NCBI RefSeq assembly: GCF_018613535.1
Contig: NZ_JAGGQB010000006.1
Span: forward strand, 372,001-436,000
Direction: 5' to 3'
Source: Bacillus sp. ISL-51
Lineage (GTDB): Bacteria > Bacillota > Bacilli > Bacillales > Bacillaceae
DNA length: 64,000 nt
This document shows positions 36,969 through 45,504 of this stretch, one piece after another. Below the pieces are notes generated by a model. That model was not told the origin of the DNA, made no database searches, and saw only the letters and a list, made by a program, of their open reading frames with translations. Within the stretch, counting starts at the first letter, position 1; every line of letters starts with the position of its first letter. A program made the translations under genes and the position numbers.

Positions 36969-37377
36969 TGTTTTGTTTTCCTTGGCGATCTGCCTTTTTC
37001 TATCAGGGACGCTAACACCGGTTTTACACCTGTTTTTGTCCCGGCAGGCGGAAGGCGGCGGAATAGACGGACAGGAAAAGACTATTGCCGTTCAGCAGAT
37101 CATGAATGAATGTAAAAATGCCGAAGCCGTGAACCCTGCTGACGGCGGAAGAGCAGTAACCTGCCGGAAAGCAGGCGGAGAAGAGGTGCGCTTTCAAATA
37201 TATCAAACCATGATAAGAAAAAGAGTGAACGGAAAAGGCCACGTCCCCGTTCTTCAAAACGCGGCGTCATTAAACGTGTATATGAAAAACGGCCTGCTTT
37301 TTATGGATATCACAAGTGTCAATGGGAAAAAGAACCATACCGCTTTCCCGATTTATACCTATTTAAAAGGAGATTAA
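36880..37377 (+). CDS. comGF: Minor pseudopilin ComGF
   Basis: A 165-residue minor pseudopilin. The signature SGFTLLNVLFSLAICLFLSGTLTPV (about residues 24-48) has Asn instead of Glu at +5. The only usual start before the signature is GTG 36880, preceded by AAGGAGGAGG, so the gene must overlap comGE by 89 nt. The later part (KRVNGKGHVPVLQNAA) matches the known ComGF core. Shorter models that start later would lose the membrane helix. Confidence 0.9.
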   Translation: MIIKRYVRSFAEKKTFVSIFSAQSGFTLLNVLFSLAICLFLSGTLTPVLHLFLSRQAEGGGIDGQEKTIAVQQIMNECKNAEAVNPADGGRAVTCRKAGGEEVRFQIYQTMIRKRVNGKGHVPVLQNAASLNVYMKNGLLFMDITSVNGKKNHTAFPIYTYLKGD

Positions 37378-37755
37378 ATGTACAAACCAAATGGTTTTAT
37401 TTATCCAGCGGTTCTTTTCGTTTCTGCCGTTATGTTACTGGTCATCAGTTATACTTCATCTGATTTCATTACCCGTAAAACATTTGAAAAAGAGACGGCC
37501 GAGTATTACGCCGGAGAGAATCTGCTTCAGAACGGCGCGCTGCTGTCCATCCGTCATGTTTTACAAGGACAAAAAGGCCAATCCGGCAAGAAACGTTTTT
37601 CATACGGCGTTGTATCTTATGAAATCCGCGGTCCAATTCATCAGGGTGAATTGGACATTTTTATAAAAGGAGAGACACGTTCAGGTACGAAAAGAGAGGC
37701 GCACATTTCATTTGATCAGAAGAAGAAAAAACTGATTCAATGGATCGAAGTATAA
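37378..37755 (+). CDS. comGG: Minor pseudopilin ComGG
   Basis: A 125-residue protein that ends the comG operon. Its N-terminal helix (NGFIYPAVLFVSAVMLLVISY) lacks the +5 Glu, as in the GspK-like tip subunits. ATG 37378 follows the comGF stop directly with AAAAGGAG upstream. In B. subtilis ComGG is required for pseudopilus formation and transformation. Confidence 0.92.
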   Translation: MYKPNGFIYPAVLFVSAVMLLVISYTSSDFITRKTFEKETAEYYAGENLLQNGALLSIRHVLQGQKGQSGKKRFSYGVVSYEIRGPIHQGELDIFIKGETRSGTKREAHISFDQKKKKLIQWIEV

Positions 37756-37811
37756 AAAGGATCAGACGAGCCAACACTTCATAGTAAAGACAGCAATATG
37801 AGGTGAAAATC

Positions 37812-37991
37812 GTGAAAACAAACGATTATGTAAAATATATGACTGAGCAATTCGTGAAATATATAGATACGCCTAAACATGAGCGAAAAGAACTAAAAGA
37901 GGTGCGAAAAGAGAAAAAAGCTCCTGCCTCTCAGCATTGGTTCGGTATATTGCCATATGGATTTAAGCTGTGGATGCAGCGGAAAAAATAA
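37812..37991 (+). CDS. yqzE: YqzE-family small basic protein
   Basis: A 59-residue Lys-rich protein ([36 protein letters not shown] and onwards) with an amphipathic C-terminal end ([17 protein letters not shown]) that could touch the membrane. It follows comGG in all close relatives, so it may belong to the competence transcript; function is unknown. GTG 37812 lies 6 nt after GAGGTG. Confidence 0.83.
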   Translation: MKTNDYVKYMTEQFVKYIDTPKHERKELKEVRKEKKAPASQHWFGILPYGFKLWMQRKK

Positions 37992-38007
37992 AAGCTTAAA
38001 CGTGCGG

Positions 38008-38038
38008 AAGGTCCTCCTGAAATCGGGAGGGCCTTATT
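38008..38038. terminator. Terminator between yqzE and yqzG
   Basis: Stem AAGGTCCTCC / GGAGGGCCTT with short flanking A and T tracts; T run is weak on the plus strand. Confidence 0.6.
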
Positions 38039-38360
38039 GATATTCCTCAATGACGGCAACTTTATTCACTTTCTGGCTGTAAGGATTAAATGAAATTGTT
38101 ACAAACACGCCGAATTCTTTGGCCCCTTCTCTTAACGTTAGGTGATATTGTTTGACGGCTTCATCTGTTCTTTTCCGATCCCACACCTTTTGAATAAATA
38201 AGGTTTGTGCGAGAGGATATCTTTTTTTTGCTTCTTTTTCTGCCACCTTTTCCCATTTTGATTTATGGTGAACAACATAATACGGCATTCCCTCTGCCTG
38301 AGCTGCTGCTGAAACCCCAAAAACAAGAAGAGAAAGGCAAATCAAACACTGTTTGATCAT
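38034..38360 (-). CDS. yqzG: Secreted DUF3889 protein YqzG
   Basis: A 108-residue protein with a signal peptide (MIKQCLICLSLLVFGVSAAAQAEG, cleavage after the AxA near residue 22) and a small mature domain (YYVVHHKSKWEKVAEKEAKKRYP and onwards). It matches the DUF3889 family of Bacillus secreted proteins; function unknown. Divergent from tapA; the two share a 264-bp regulatory region. Confidence 0.87.
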   Translation of the reverse strand: MIKQCLICLSLLVFGVSAAAQAEGMPYYVVHHKSKWEKVAEKEAKKRYPLAQTLFIQKVWDRKRTDEAVKQYHLTLREGAKEFGVFVTISFNPYSQKVNKVAVIEEYQ

Positions 38361-38551
38361 GAATAAATCACCCTTTCACTGCATATCATTTCTAATTTTT
38401 CTGTGGCCATACCTTTATTTTCCCGCATTTTATTAGAAAAAATTCCAAAAAGATGAGTAATTTGGAGCAAAACGATGTTTTTAAAAGATTCCATTCTTAA
38501 AAACGAACATTTTGACCGTTTTTGACATTTTTCAAGATGATAAACGTTGAT

Positions 38552-38584
38552 TATACTTTGTTCATGAGGTTCTTTAAAGAGAAC
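38552..38584 (+). promoter_or_regulatory. tapA promoter -10 and SinR operator
   Basis: TATACT (38552-38557) is a good SigA -10 with a weak -35. GTTCTTTAAAGAGAAC at 38569-38584 is a palindrome of two SinR boxes (consensus GTTCTYT) overlapping the transcription start region, and a half-site-like GTTCATG lies at 38560-38566. SinR repression of tapA-sipW-tasA is established in B. subtilis. Confidence 0.8.
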
Positions 38585-38624
38585 GATTGTGATATTTATT
38601 TACAGATTTCACAGGGGGTAAGGC

Positions 38625-39296
38625 ATGTTCCGATTGTTCCGAACGGAAAAAGGGGCTAAAACGAGATGGCGGATTCTAATCTTTTTCCAGCTTTCGTTCA
38701 TTTTCAGCTTGGCCATAACGATATGTGCCCAGTTTACCGGTGACACAAGCTCCTCCTTTAACGATGTGAGAAGCTTCAGTTTACCCGTTCAAACGTGTGG
38801 GGACTTTCGCTATACAGATAACAATTGCCGCTATGACGAACGCTGGGATCAAAGTGATTTACACGTAGTAAACCAAACCGATACGACAGGCACCGTGTGT
38901 GCTCCGCTTCATCTTTATGTTGAACTGGAAAATAAAGGCAAAAAACAAGCGATATCTGAATGGAAATGGGAGCTTCACAAAATCGCTTCCGCACATAAAC
39001 CTTTACAAAACGGCAATGTCATTGATAAAGGACTTGTCACCGATAAAAAAAGCGATTTGCTCTATAGGATTGAGTCGAAACGGGCCTTACAGCCGGGAAT
39101 ATACGCATTTAAAATTTATAAGCCTGAGGGTTATCCGGCAAGTGAAGAAAAATTTGAATGGTCAGCACCTATGAAGCTTGTCAAATGTCAGGAAAAACCG
39201 ACAGCTTCTGCTGTAAAAAAAGCAGAGAAAGAGCCGGCTGAACGGACGAAAGAAAGCGGGGAAGAAAATGAAAAAAACGATGAAACTGATCAGTAA
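38625..39296 (+). CDS. tapA: Biofilm matrix accessory protein TapA
   Basis: A 223-residue exported protein that helps TasA form fibres and tethers them to the wall. The N-terminus is a long SipW-type signal (RTRWRILIFFQLSFIFSLAITICAQFTGDT region, cleavage near residue 43), then a beta-rich domain with Cys pairs (VQTCGDF, DNNCRYDE, GTVCAPL, LVKCQE). The tail (KKAEKEPAERTKESGEENEKND) is low complexity. It is about 30 residues shorter than my recollection of B. subtilis TapA, mostly in that tail. Start ATG 38625 follows GGGGG. Overlaps sipW by 29 nt. Confidence 0.93.
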   Translation: MFRLFRTEKGAKTRWRILIFFQLSFIFSLAITICAQFTGDTSSSFNDVRSFSLPVQTCGDFRYTDNNCRYDERWDQSDLHVVNQTDTTGTVCAPLHLYVELENKGKKQAISEWKWELHKIASAHKPLQNGNVIDKGLVTDKKSDLLYRIESKRALQPGIYAFKIYKPEGYPASEEKFEWSAPMKLVKCQEKPTASAVKKAEKEPAERTKESGEENEKNDETDQ

Positions 39297-39852
39297 TATT
39301 TTGTATGTCGTCATCTTCAGTTTTATTATTGTGCTGACTTTGACTGTCATATCGACCCGGGCATCCGGCGGAGAGCCGTCCATATTCGGCTATACGCTGA
39401 AATCAGTGCTGTCAGGTTCGATGGACCCGGAGTTCAAGACGGGCTCATTAATTGCAGTGAAGAAAATTCCTGATGTAAATGCCTTAAAAGAAGGCGATGT
39501 CATTACCTTTACACAAGATGACGGATCAGCCGTGACGCATAGGATTATCGGCATAACAAAGAAAGACGGGCGTTTGTTATTTGAGACAAAAGGGGATCAT
39601 AACGCTGCCCCGGATGCCGCTCCTGTGCGATCAGAACAGGTTATGGCCCAGTATGCGGGATATCAGCTTCCGTATGCAGGATATGTCATACATTTAGCAA
39701 GCCAGCCGATCGGAACGGCTATTCTGTTAATCGTTCCGGGCATCATGCTTTTAATTTATTCGATTACCGTAATCGGCAGCGCTATCCGCGATATTGACCG
39801 AAAAACAAAAGCGCTTGAAGAGAATGCGAAAAACAGCACTATATCTACTTGA
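39268..39852 (+). CDS. sipW: ER-type signal peptidase SipW
   Basis: A 194-residue type I signal peptidase that cleaves TapA and TasA. Catalytic Ser 51 is in SGSMDPEF; the general base is His 91 in VTHRIIG in place of Lys, the mark of the ER-type group. Membrane helices lie at about 8-30 and 145-170. It also has a reported regulatory role in matrix genes through its C-terminus. ATG 39268 is inside tapA, so translation is coupled. Confidence 0.95.
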   Translation: MKKTMKLISNILYVVIFSFIIVLTLTVISTRASGGEPSIFGYTLKSVLSGSMDPEFKTGSLIAVKKIPDVNALKEGDVITFTQDDGSAVTHRIIGITKKDGRLLFETKGDHNAAPDAAPVRSEQVMAQYAGYQLPYAGYVIHLASQPIGTAILLIVPGIMLLIYSITVIGSAIRDIDRKTKALEENAKNSTIST

Positions 39853-39915
39853 CTTTAGTTGCAACCTGGCGACAGGATTTGATAACAAAAAAATTAATAA
39901 GGGGAGTATACTAAA

Positions 39916-40701
39916 ATGGGTATGAAAAAGAAATTAAGCTTGGGCGTTGCTTCGGCAGCACTTGGATTAGCATTAATCGGAGGCGGCACATGGGCCGCAT
40001 TCAATGATGTGAAGACAACGGATGCCACGTTTGCATCAGGAACTCTTGATTTATCGGCAAAAGAACAATCAGCCAATGTAAACTTATCCAACTTAAAACC
40101 GGGCGACAAATTGACGAAAGATTTCGAATTCAGAAATAATGGATCGCTTGCGATTAAAGAAGTATTAATGGCCCTGAATTTTACAGATTTCAAAGGGGCA
40201 GCTAAAGGAAACGGATCTGCGGAGGACTTCCTCAGCCAGTTTGAAATTACCGTTCTGACGGTCGGAAAAGAAGGGGGCAACGGCTATCCTAAGAATATTA
40301 TTCTGAAGGCTGCCAACCTGAAAGACCTGTATTTGATGTCAACGAAACAGGATAAAACAGCCGCTGAAGCCATCAGTAAGCATATTGATTCAAAATTCCT
40401 AAGCGCGAGCGGAAAAGTGAATGTAGCGACCATTAACGGTAAGACTGCGCCTGAGTATGACGGTGTGCCGAAAACGCCTGTTGATTATGACCAAGTGCGG
40501 ATGGAAATCCGGTTTAAAAATGATACCGCTAAAGACGCAGACGGGCAAAGTGTCCAGAACAAATTCCAAGGCAATGCCATTTCTCTTCAATTCTCATTTG
40601 AAGCGACACAATGGAACGGCTTGACCATTACAAAAGATCATACAGATAAAGACGGTTATATTAAAGAGAATGAAAAGGCCCACAGTGAGGATAAAAACTA
40701 A
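39916..40701 (+). CDS. tasA: Major biofilm amyloid/fibre protein TasA
   Basis: The main extracellular fibre protein of the matrix, 261 residues. A SipW-type signal (MGMKKKLSLGVASAALGLALIGGGTWA) is cut after Ala27 and the mature protein starts FNDVKTTDATF. Camelysin-like motifs SGTLDLSAKEQ and the LQFSFEATQWNGLTI segment are present. It also has antibacterial activity reported for TasA. ATG 39916 follows AAGGGGAG. Last gene of the tapA operon. Confidence 0.96.
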   Translation: MGMKKKLSLGVASAALGLALIGGGTWAAFNDVKTTDATFASGTLDLSAKEQSANVNLSNLKPGDKLTKDFEFRNNGSLAIKEVLMALNFTDFKGAAKGNGSAEDFLSQFEITVLTVGKEGGNGYPKNIILKAANLKDLYLMSTKQDKTAAEAISKHIDSKFLSASGKVNVATINGKTAPEYDGVPKTPVDYDQVRMEIRFKNDTAKDADGQSVQNKFQGNAISLQFSFEATQWNGLTITKDHTDKDGYIKENEKAHSEDKN

Positions 40702-40720
40702 TTCAAACTGGCGGGGAGAT

Positions 40721-40764
40721 AAAAGAGGAGTTGTGCACATATGGCGGCACTACTCCTCTTTTTG
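40721..40764. terminator. Bidirectional terminator between tasA and sinR
   Basis: Stem AAAAGAGGAGT / ACTCCTCTTTT around a long loop; T runs on both strands. It overlaps the sinR stop. Confidence 0.88.
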
Positions 40765-41085
40765 CGCTTTTCTCCATTTTTGATAATCTAAAAATTCACG
40801 AAATTGTTTTTTTGATACCCCGGATGTCATCGCATCGCGAACTAATTTCTCCCATTCACTATCTAATTGACCATCGTATTCGGTTTCATGTTTTTCATCA
40901 AGTAAAGTATGAACCGAGACGTCCAGAACAGCGGAGACTTTTTCGAGAAATTGAATGGAGGGGTTCGTCTGTAAATTTCGTTCTATTGAGCTTAAATAAG
41001 ACTTCGCTACCCCAGCTTTTTCAGCTAGTTCTGATAGTGAGTAGCCTTTTTCTTTTCGGTATTGTTTAATACGCTGGCCAATCAA
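40750..41085 (-). CDS. sinR: Biofilm master repressor SinR
   Basis: A 111-residue Xre-family repressor that holds off the eps and tapA matrix operons. The helix-turn-helix is in YSLSELAEKAGVAKSYLSSIERN (about 16-38) and the C-terminal part (about 75-111) is the SinI/SlrR interaction and tetramerisation domain. The TTG at 41085 (reading MIGQRIKQYR) gives exactly the B. subtilis length; an ATG at 41091 two codons earlier is the alternative. Preceded by sinI on the same strand. Confidence 0.96.
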   Translation of the reverse strand: MIGQRIKQYRKEKGYSLSELAEKAGVAKSYLSSIERNLQTNPSIQFLEKVSAVLDVSVHTLLDEKHETEYDGQLDSEWEKLVRDAMTSGVSKKQFREFLDYQKWRKAQKEE

Positions 41086-41118
41086 TGTCATCACCTTCCT
41101 TGTGATATTATAGCACAT

Positions 41119-41292
41119 TCAGAAAGGATTTACGGTATGACTTCTGGCGGCCTGGATATGTTGAGAAGACTTTTTTGGCGAATGCAAGTATTTGCGTATC
41201 TCTTCTAAGCTGATATTTGCTTTTTGGGCTTCCAACATTAATTCAACCCATTCCTTATCTAATTGCGAAAATTCTGTTTTTGCATTTTTCAT
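41119..41292 (-). CDS. sinI: SinR antagonist SinI
   Basis: A 57-residue protein (MKNAKTEFSQLDKEWVELML and on to AARSHTVNPF). It binds SinR through two helices and releases matrix genes; it is made only in cells with active Spo0A. ATG 41292 follows AGGAGGAGAAA. It lies directly upstream of sinR (33 nt gap). Several differences from B. subtilis fall in the C-terminal half (HSPKKSSQHIQ). Confidence 0.95.
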   Translation of the reverse strand: MKNAKTEFSQLDKEWVELMLEAQKANISLEEIRKYLHSPKKSSQHIQAARSHTVNPF

Positions 41293-41423
41293 GCATTTTC
41301 TCCTCCTAAAATACTTGTTTATGTATTTCAGCCAATCCGGCCATGACCTATTGTGTACCCTTCTTCATGTCTGGAAGTTAATAATCGCATGTGAAATGCT
41401 AGAAATTTTTTCTATATACTTTT

Positions 41424-41467
41424 ATTATAATATACAATTTCTAAAAAAAACGAGAAAGCTGTCGAAT
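41424..41467 (-). promoter_or_regulatory. sinI promoter with Spo0A box
   Basis: On the minus strand a TTCGACA Spo0A box (41466-41460) lies about 30 nt upstream of a TATAAT -10 (41429-41424), consistent with Spo0A~P activation from about position -45. sinI starts about 130 nt downstream. Spo0A control of sinI is established in B. subtilis. Confidence 0.65.
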
Positions 41468-41476
41468 GGATAAGGC

Positions 41477-42280
41477 TTATCCAGAAAAATTACTTTGCAG
41501 GAAAAATAAACCGCCATTTTCAATCTGGATGTTAATTTTCGGCTGATATAAGGCTTTCAGCGCTTTTTTTTCCAAATAATATTCTTCAGGTTTTTCCTCT
41601 GTATGCTCATAAAATTGATCTAGCAGCGTAAGATCCTTCTGCCATCTTGTAACGGCATCGTCGGCCCAATCTGACGGTTCTTCTGCGGCAAAGTTCGTCA
41701 AATAATGTTCCATTCGCTTTATTCCGCTTTCCGGCTTAATCATAGGCGATATGGTAAAGCAATAGTCTGATATTTGTGAAGTCAGCGGAAGCGGTGTAAG
41801 CTTTCGCTGAAAGTCTTCAATGATTTGTCCAGAAACAAGGTGAAGGCCCAGTGACAATAGTTTGTCTTTTTTTATGTCGGATTGGTATGAAATCACTACG
41901 TTTATCCCAAGCCAGGGCTGAAGCGGCACTCTGGCTCCGGCTGATACAATTTTCTCATATATTCTTGTAAATCTCCCATTTTGTTTAACTGCTTGAAAGA
42001 TTTGAAAGAGCCGCGGAGCCCCGAAGTAAATAAATTCGCCGTCCAGGTCGCTGGGGGCCGTTTCTTTATCAGTGATAAACGTGATCTTCATCGGATTCGG
42101 CTCGCCGCCTGTTTTTTCACGCCAGTGCCAATAAAAAGGGCGGTTCATAATTTGTTTGTCCATTTCGACTGTAAGCTGAACCGTCATAAAACCCGGCCCC
42201 TGTTCAGTAATCGGGCAGTGATTCGCTTCAAAAAAACGCAGTAAAAATTGATGAACCTCTTGCTGTCTCATGTCACGCAT
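41477..42280 (-). CDS. yqhG: YqhG-family protein
   Basis: A 267-residue soluble protein of the YqhG family (seen only in Bacillaceae and relatives). It has no catalytic motif I can name; the sequence is rich in aromatic and charged residues (FYWHWREKTGGEPNPMKITFITDKE). It is 14 nt downstream of yqhH, a SNF2-type ATPase, and the pair is conserved together, so I infer a shared complex or pathway. The stop codon sits in the middle of a 17-bp dyad (41467-41483). ATG 42280 follows AAGGAGG. Confidence 0.85.
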   Translation of the reverse strand: MRDMRQQEVHQFLLRFFEANHCPITEQGPGFMTVQLTVEMDKQIMNRPFYWHWREKTGGEPNPMKITFITDKETAPSDLDGEFIYFGAPRLFQIFQAVKQNGRFTRIYEKIVSAGARVPLQPWLGINVVISYQSDIKKDKLLSLGLHLVSGQIIEDFQRKLTPLPLTSQISDYCFTISPMIKPESGIKRMEHYLTNFAAEEPSDWADDAVTRWQKDLTLLDQFYEHTEEKPEEYYLEKKALKALYQPKINIQIENGGLFFLQSNFSG

Positions 42281-42294
42281 CCTCCTTTTCTATA

Positions 42295-43965
42295 CTAAGA
42301 GCCTTTTTTTCTGGCCGGCTCTTCCTTGCTGTACGATAAGAAAGAAGTGAGATTGTCCATTTTGATTCTCATTTCTTCCTCGGTCAGCGAATGGCATAAA
42401 ATATCATTCAAATGCTCTTCGAAATTGTTCACTTTGATTTTTGTTAAAATATCATCTAATTCACCGACCACATTTTCGAATAAATGTATTTTTTCATATA
42501 AAAGCTTTAAGATGTGCTCCTCGACGGTATGTTTTGTCGCCATGTTGTAAATATGGACATCTCTTTCCTGCCCCAGCCTGTGTATCCTCCCGATTCTTTG
42601 CTCAAGACGCATCGGATTCCACGGCAGATCATAGTTGATGATATGATTGCAAAATTGCAGGTTGATCCCTTCTCCTCCGGCTTCTGTCGCGATCAGCACC
42701 TGAACTTTGCCGCGGAAAAGATCCTTCATCCAGTCCTTTTTTCCGCGCTTAAATCCGCCCCTGAAAGGGACCGAGCTAATTCCGTTTTGCTGAAGAAACC
42801 ACTGCAGATAAATCTGGGTTGCCCGGTATTCGGTAAAAATAATGACCTTATCATTAATTTTTTGAATTAAATCAACGACTTGAATCGCTTTTGAATTTTG
42901 TGTCACCTGATTGATGCGCCCCATTAAATTCGCGATTGTCTGTTCGTCAAAGGCTGCCGCTTGTTTGTCTTTTTTGTCGAGCATTTTCTTGAGTGTCATA
43001 TACACCGCTTCTCTGCTCGAACAGCATTCTCTTTGCAGCGTCATAATGGAAAAAGCGCTTGTCGGCTTTTCCATGCCGTTCTTCAGTGCGTTAATGTCAT
43101 CGTAAAGCGCCTGTTCCGTCGGCGAAAACGTAATGGGCACCGTTTCAACATGGCGCTGAGTCCACGTAAGCCCCGTGTCGCTCCGTGTATTACGGATCAT
43201 GACCTTATTGACCAGTTCTTTTAAATGCTCGTGGTCATCAATTCCGTCTTTTTTATTAAACGTCTCTTGAAATCCGCTTTCATTGCCTAAATGGCCGGGC
43301 TTCAATAACGACACTAAATTAAAGATCTCCTCAATCCGGTTTTGAATCGGCGTTGCCGTCAGAAGCAGGCAATACTTTTTAACAAGGCTTCTTGCAAATT
43401 CATAATTCTTCGTTTTGCTGTTTTTGAGCTTATGCGCCTCGTCGATGATGACAAGATCATACGGAATAGACAGTACGATGTCCTTGTGAGGTGAACGCTT
43501 TGCCGTATCAATTGAAGAAACAACGATATCGCACTGCTCCCAAACATAGCTTTTCTTCTGCTCAACGGCCGGGATTAAAAATTTCTCCTGCAGCTCTTTC
43601 ACCCACTGCGATACAAGCGATGCGGGCACAAGAATGAGGATTTTTTTGGCCAGTCCGCGAATCATGTACTCTTTTAAAATCAGGCCGGCCTCTACGGTTT
43701 TGCCCAATCCTACTTCATCTGCCAATATCGCTTTGCCGTTCATTTTTTCTACAACCTTCTGCGCTACCTCAAGCTGATGGGGAAGCGGGGTGAAATCAGG
43801 CAGGTACAAAGGAGCCCTTAAACCCTCAAATTCAGGAATGGCAAGGGTTTCCTGGACTTCAGCAGACAGCTTGTACAGCTCCCAATTTGACCAGGGGCCG
43901 TCTGTTTTCAGGCGTTCAAAAAACTCCCCCGGCCAATTCGAATCGAATATGATCTCTGTCGCCAT
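42295..43965 (-). CDS. yqhH: SNF2-family DEAH helicase-like ATPase YqhH
   Basis: A 556-residue SWI2/SNF2-family ATPase. Motif I is ILADEVGLGKTVEAG (about 79-93), motif Ia VPASLVSQW, motif II VIIDEAHKLKN (DEAH, about 172-182), motif III LLLTATPIQN, motif V VLIATEAGGEGINLQ and motif VI QRIGRIHRLGQ. Such proteins translocate on duplex DNA or remodel protein-nucleic acid complexes. Resembles RapA-type bacterial members; the target is unknown. Start ATG 43965 follows AAAGGCGG. It leads the yqhH-yqhG unit, upstream of sinI. Confidence 0.92.
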   Translation of the reverse strand: MATEIIFDSNWPGEFFERLKTDGPWSNWELYKLSAEVQETLAIPEFEGLRAPLYLPDFTPLPHQLEVAQKVVEKMNGKAILADEVGLGKTVEAGLILKEYMIRGLAKKILILVPASLVSQWVKELQEKFLIPAVEQKKSYVWEQCDIVVSSIDTAKRSPHKDIVLSIPYDLVIIDEAHKLKNSKTKNYEFARSLVKKYCLLLTATPIQNRIEEIFNLVSLLKPGHLGNESGFQETFNKKDGIDDHEHLKELVNKVMIRNTRSDTGLTWTQRHVETVPITFSPTEQALYDDINALKNGMEKPTSAFSIMTLQRECCSSREAVYMTLKKMLDKKDKQAAAFDEQTIANLMGRINQVTQNSKAIQVVDLIQKINDKVIIFTEYRATQIYLQWFLQQNGISSVPFRGGFKRGKKDWMKDLFRGKVQVLIATEAGGEGINLQFCNHIINYDLPWNPMRLEQRIGRIHRLGQERDVHIYNMATKHTVEEHILKLLYEKIHLFENVVGELDDILTKIKVNNFEEHLNDILCHSLTEEEMRIKMDNLTSFLSYSKEEPARKKGS

Positions 43966-44104
43966 GTGTATAAAACCGCCTTTCTTTTAAAAAACTGATT
44001 TATCATAATTTTTGTTGCCGGACGTAAGTGAGGGTGGTAGGATATAAGTAATGATTTCACCAAAGATATTGCTTTAGTATGTCCATAACAATTGGTAAAT
44101 ATGA

Positions 44105-44300
44105 GCGAATGACAGCAAGGGGAGAGACCCGGACGAAGAAATGAGCATCCGGGCGCCGAAGGAGCAAACTGCGGAGTGAATCTCTCAGGCAAAAGAACTC
44201 TTGCTCGACGCAACTCTGGAGAGTGTTTGCAAAGATAGAAGCAGACCACCAAAGGGGACGTCTTTATGATGTTTCATAAAGTAAACTTTCAGGTGCCGGG
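44105..44300 (+). ncRNA. Tandem glycine riboswitch
   Basis: Two glycine aptamers in series. Aptamer 1 (about 44108-44215) shows the family core GGGAGAGA at its 5' side and CGCCGAAGGAGCAAACT, then TCTCTCAGGCAAAAG; aptamer 2 (about 44216-44298) has GGAGAGTG, CACCAAAGGGGACG and CTTTCAGGTGCC. In B. subtilis glycine binding turns on gcvT-gcvPA-gcvPB. The terminator follows directly. Confidence 0.95.
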
Positions 44301-44346
44301 ACAGAGAAACCTTCATGTAAATGAGGTGTTTCTCTGTCCTTTTTTA
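44300..44346 (+). terminator. Riboswitch-controlled terminator of the gcv operon
   Basis: A long stem (GACAGAGAAAC / GTTTCTCTGTC with a further ATG pairing region) followed by CTTTTTT. Glycine binding is expected to prevent its formation. Confidence 0.9.
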
Positions 44347-44389
44347 TATGGTTTTATACAATGCGCCAATGAGCTGAAGGGGGAAGATG

Positions 44390-45490
44390 ATGCTGAAACG
44401 AACACCGCTTTATGAAGTGTATAAAGAATACGGCGGAAAAACGATTGATTTTGGAGGCTGGGAGCTGCCGGTTCAATTTTCTTCTATTAAGGAGGAGCAT
44501 GAAGCCGTCCGCACAAAAGCAGGCCTGTTTGATGTGTCTCATATGGGAGAAGTCGAAGTATCCGGAAAAGGCAGTCTGCCTTTTCTGCAGAAGATGATGA
44601 CAAACGACGTTGCAGACTTAAAGCCCGGGAGCGCGCTGTATACCGCAATGTGTTATCCGGACGGCGGGACGGTTGATGACTTGCTGATCTATCAGAAAAG
44701 CGGCACCTGCTATTTACTCGTCATTAATGCGTCTAATATCGACAAAGATATCGCTTGGCTGAAAGAGCATGCCGAAGGGGATGTCACGATAACTGATCAG
44801 TCCGGCGAGCTCTCATTGCTGGCTGTTCAAGGACCGGAAGCTGAGACGGTTCTCACAAAACTGACGGAAATTGATCTGTCTTCATTAAAGCCGTTTACGT
44901 TTATTGATGGGGCAGCTGTCGCCGGGCATCAAGTCCTGCTCTCCAGAACAGGATATACCGGGGAAGACGGCTTTGAGCTTTATTGCCGCAATGAAGATGC
45001 GGTAAGCCTTTGGAAGCAGATTGTTAAAGCCGGAGAGGAAGACGGCCTCATGCCGTGCGGACTGGGCGCTCGCGATACGCTGAGATTTGAAGCGAAACTG
45101 GCGTTATACGGGCAGGAGCTCACAAAAGATATTACGCCGATAGAAGCGGGAATCGGTTTTGCCGTAAAACATAAGAAAGATTCCGATTTTTTCGGGAAGT
45201 CAGTATTGAGTGAACAGAAAGAAAAAGGAGCTCCCCGTAAGCTTGTAGGGCTCGAAATGATTGAAAAAGGAATACCGAGGCATGGTTATGCCGTGAAAAA
45301 AGACGGTATACAGATCGGTGAGGTTACAACAGGCACACAATCTCCAACATTAAAGAAAAATATCGGCCTCGCCTTATTGAAGACGGAATTCAGTGAAATC
45401 GGTACTGAAGTAGAGGTGGAGATCCGAAGAAAAACAGTAAAAGCGAAAATCGTCCGCACACCGTTTTATAAACGTCCAAAACATAGCTGA
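44390..45490 (+). CDS. gcvT: Glycine cleavage T-protein (aminomethyltransferase) GcvT
   Basis: A 366-residue folate-dependent aminomethyltransferase that takes the aminomethyl group from lipoyl GcvH and makes 5,10-methylene-THF plus ammonia. Motifs: [53 protein letters not shown] segment and [20 protein letters not shown]. Tandem ATG codons at 44387 and 44390 follow AGGGGGAAG; I chose the second by homology. First gene behind the riboswitch. Confidence 0.95.
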   Translation: MLKRTPLYEVYKEYGGKTIDFGGWELPVQFSSIKEEHEAVRTKAGLFDVSHMGEVEVSGKGSLPFLQKMMTNDVADLKPGSALYTAMCYPDGGTVDDLLIYQKSGTCYLLVINASNIDKDIAWLKEHAEGDVTITDQSGELSLLAVQGPEAETVLTKLTEIDLSSLKPFTFIDGAAVAGHQVLLSRTGYTGEDGFELYCRNEDAVSLWKQIVKAGEEDGLMPCGLGARDTLRFEAKLALYGQELTKDITPIEAGIGFAVKHKKDSDFFGKSVLSEQKEKGAPRKLVGLEMIEKGIPRHGYAVKKDGIQIGEVTTGTQSPTLKKNIGLALLKTEFSEIGTEVEVEIRRKTVKAKIVRTPFYKRPKHS

Positions 45491-45504
45491 AAAAGGAGAG
45501 TCAT

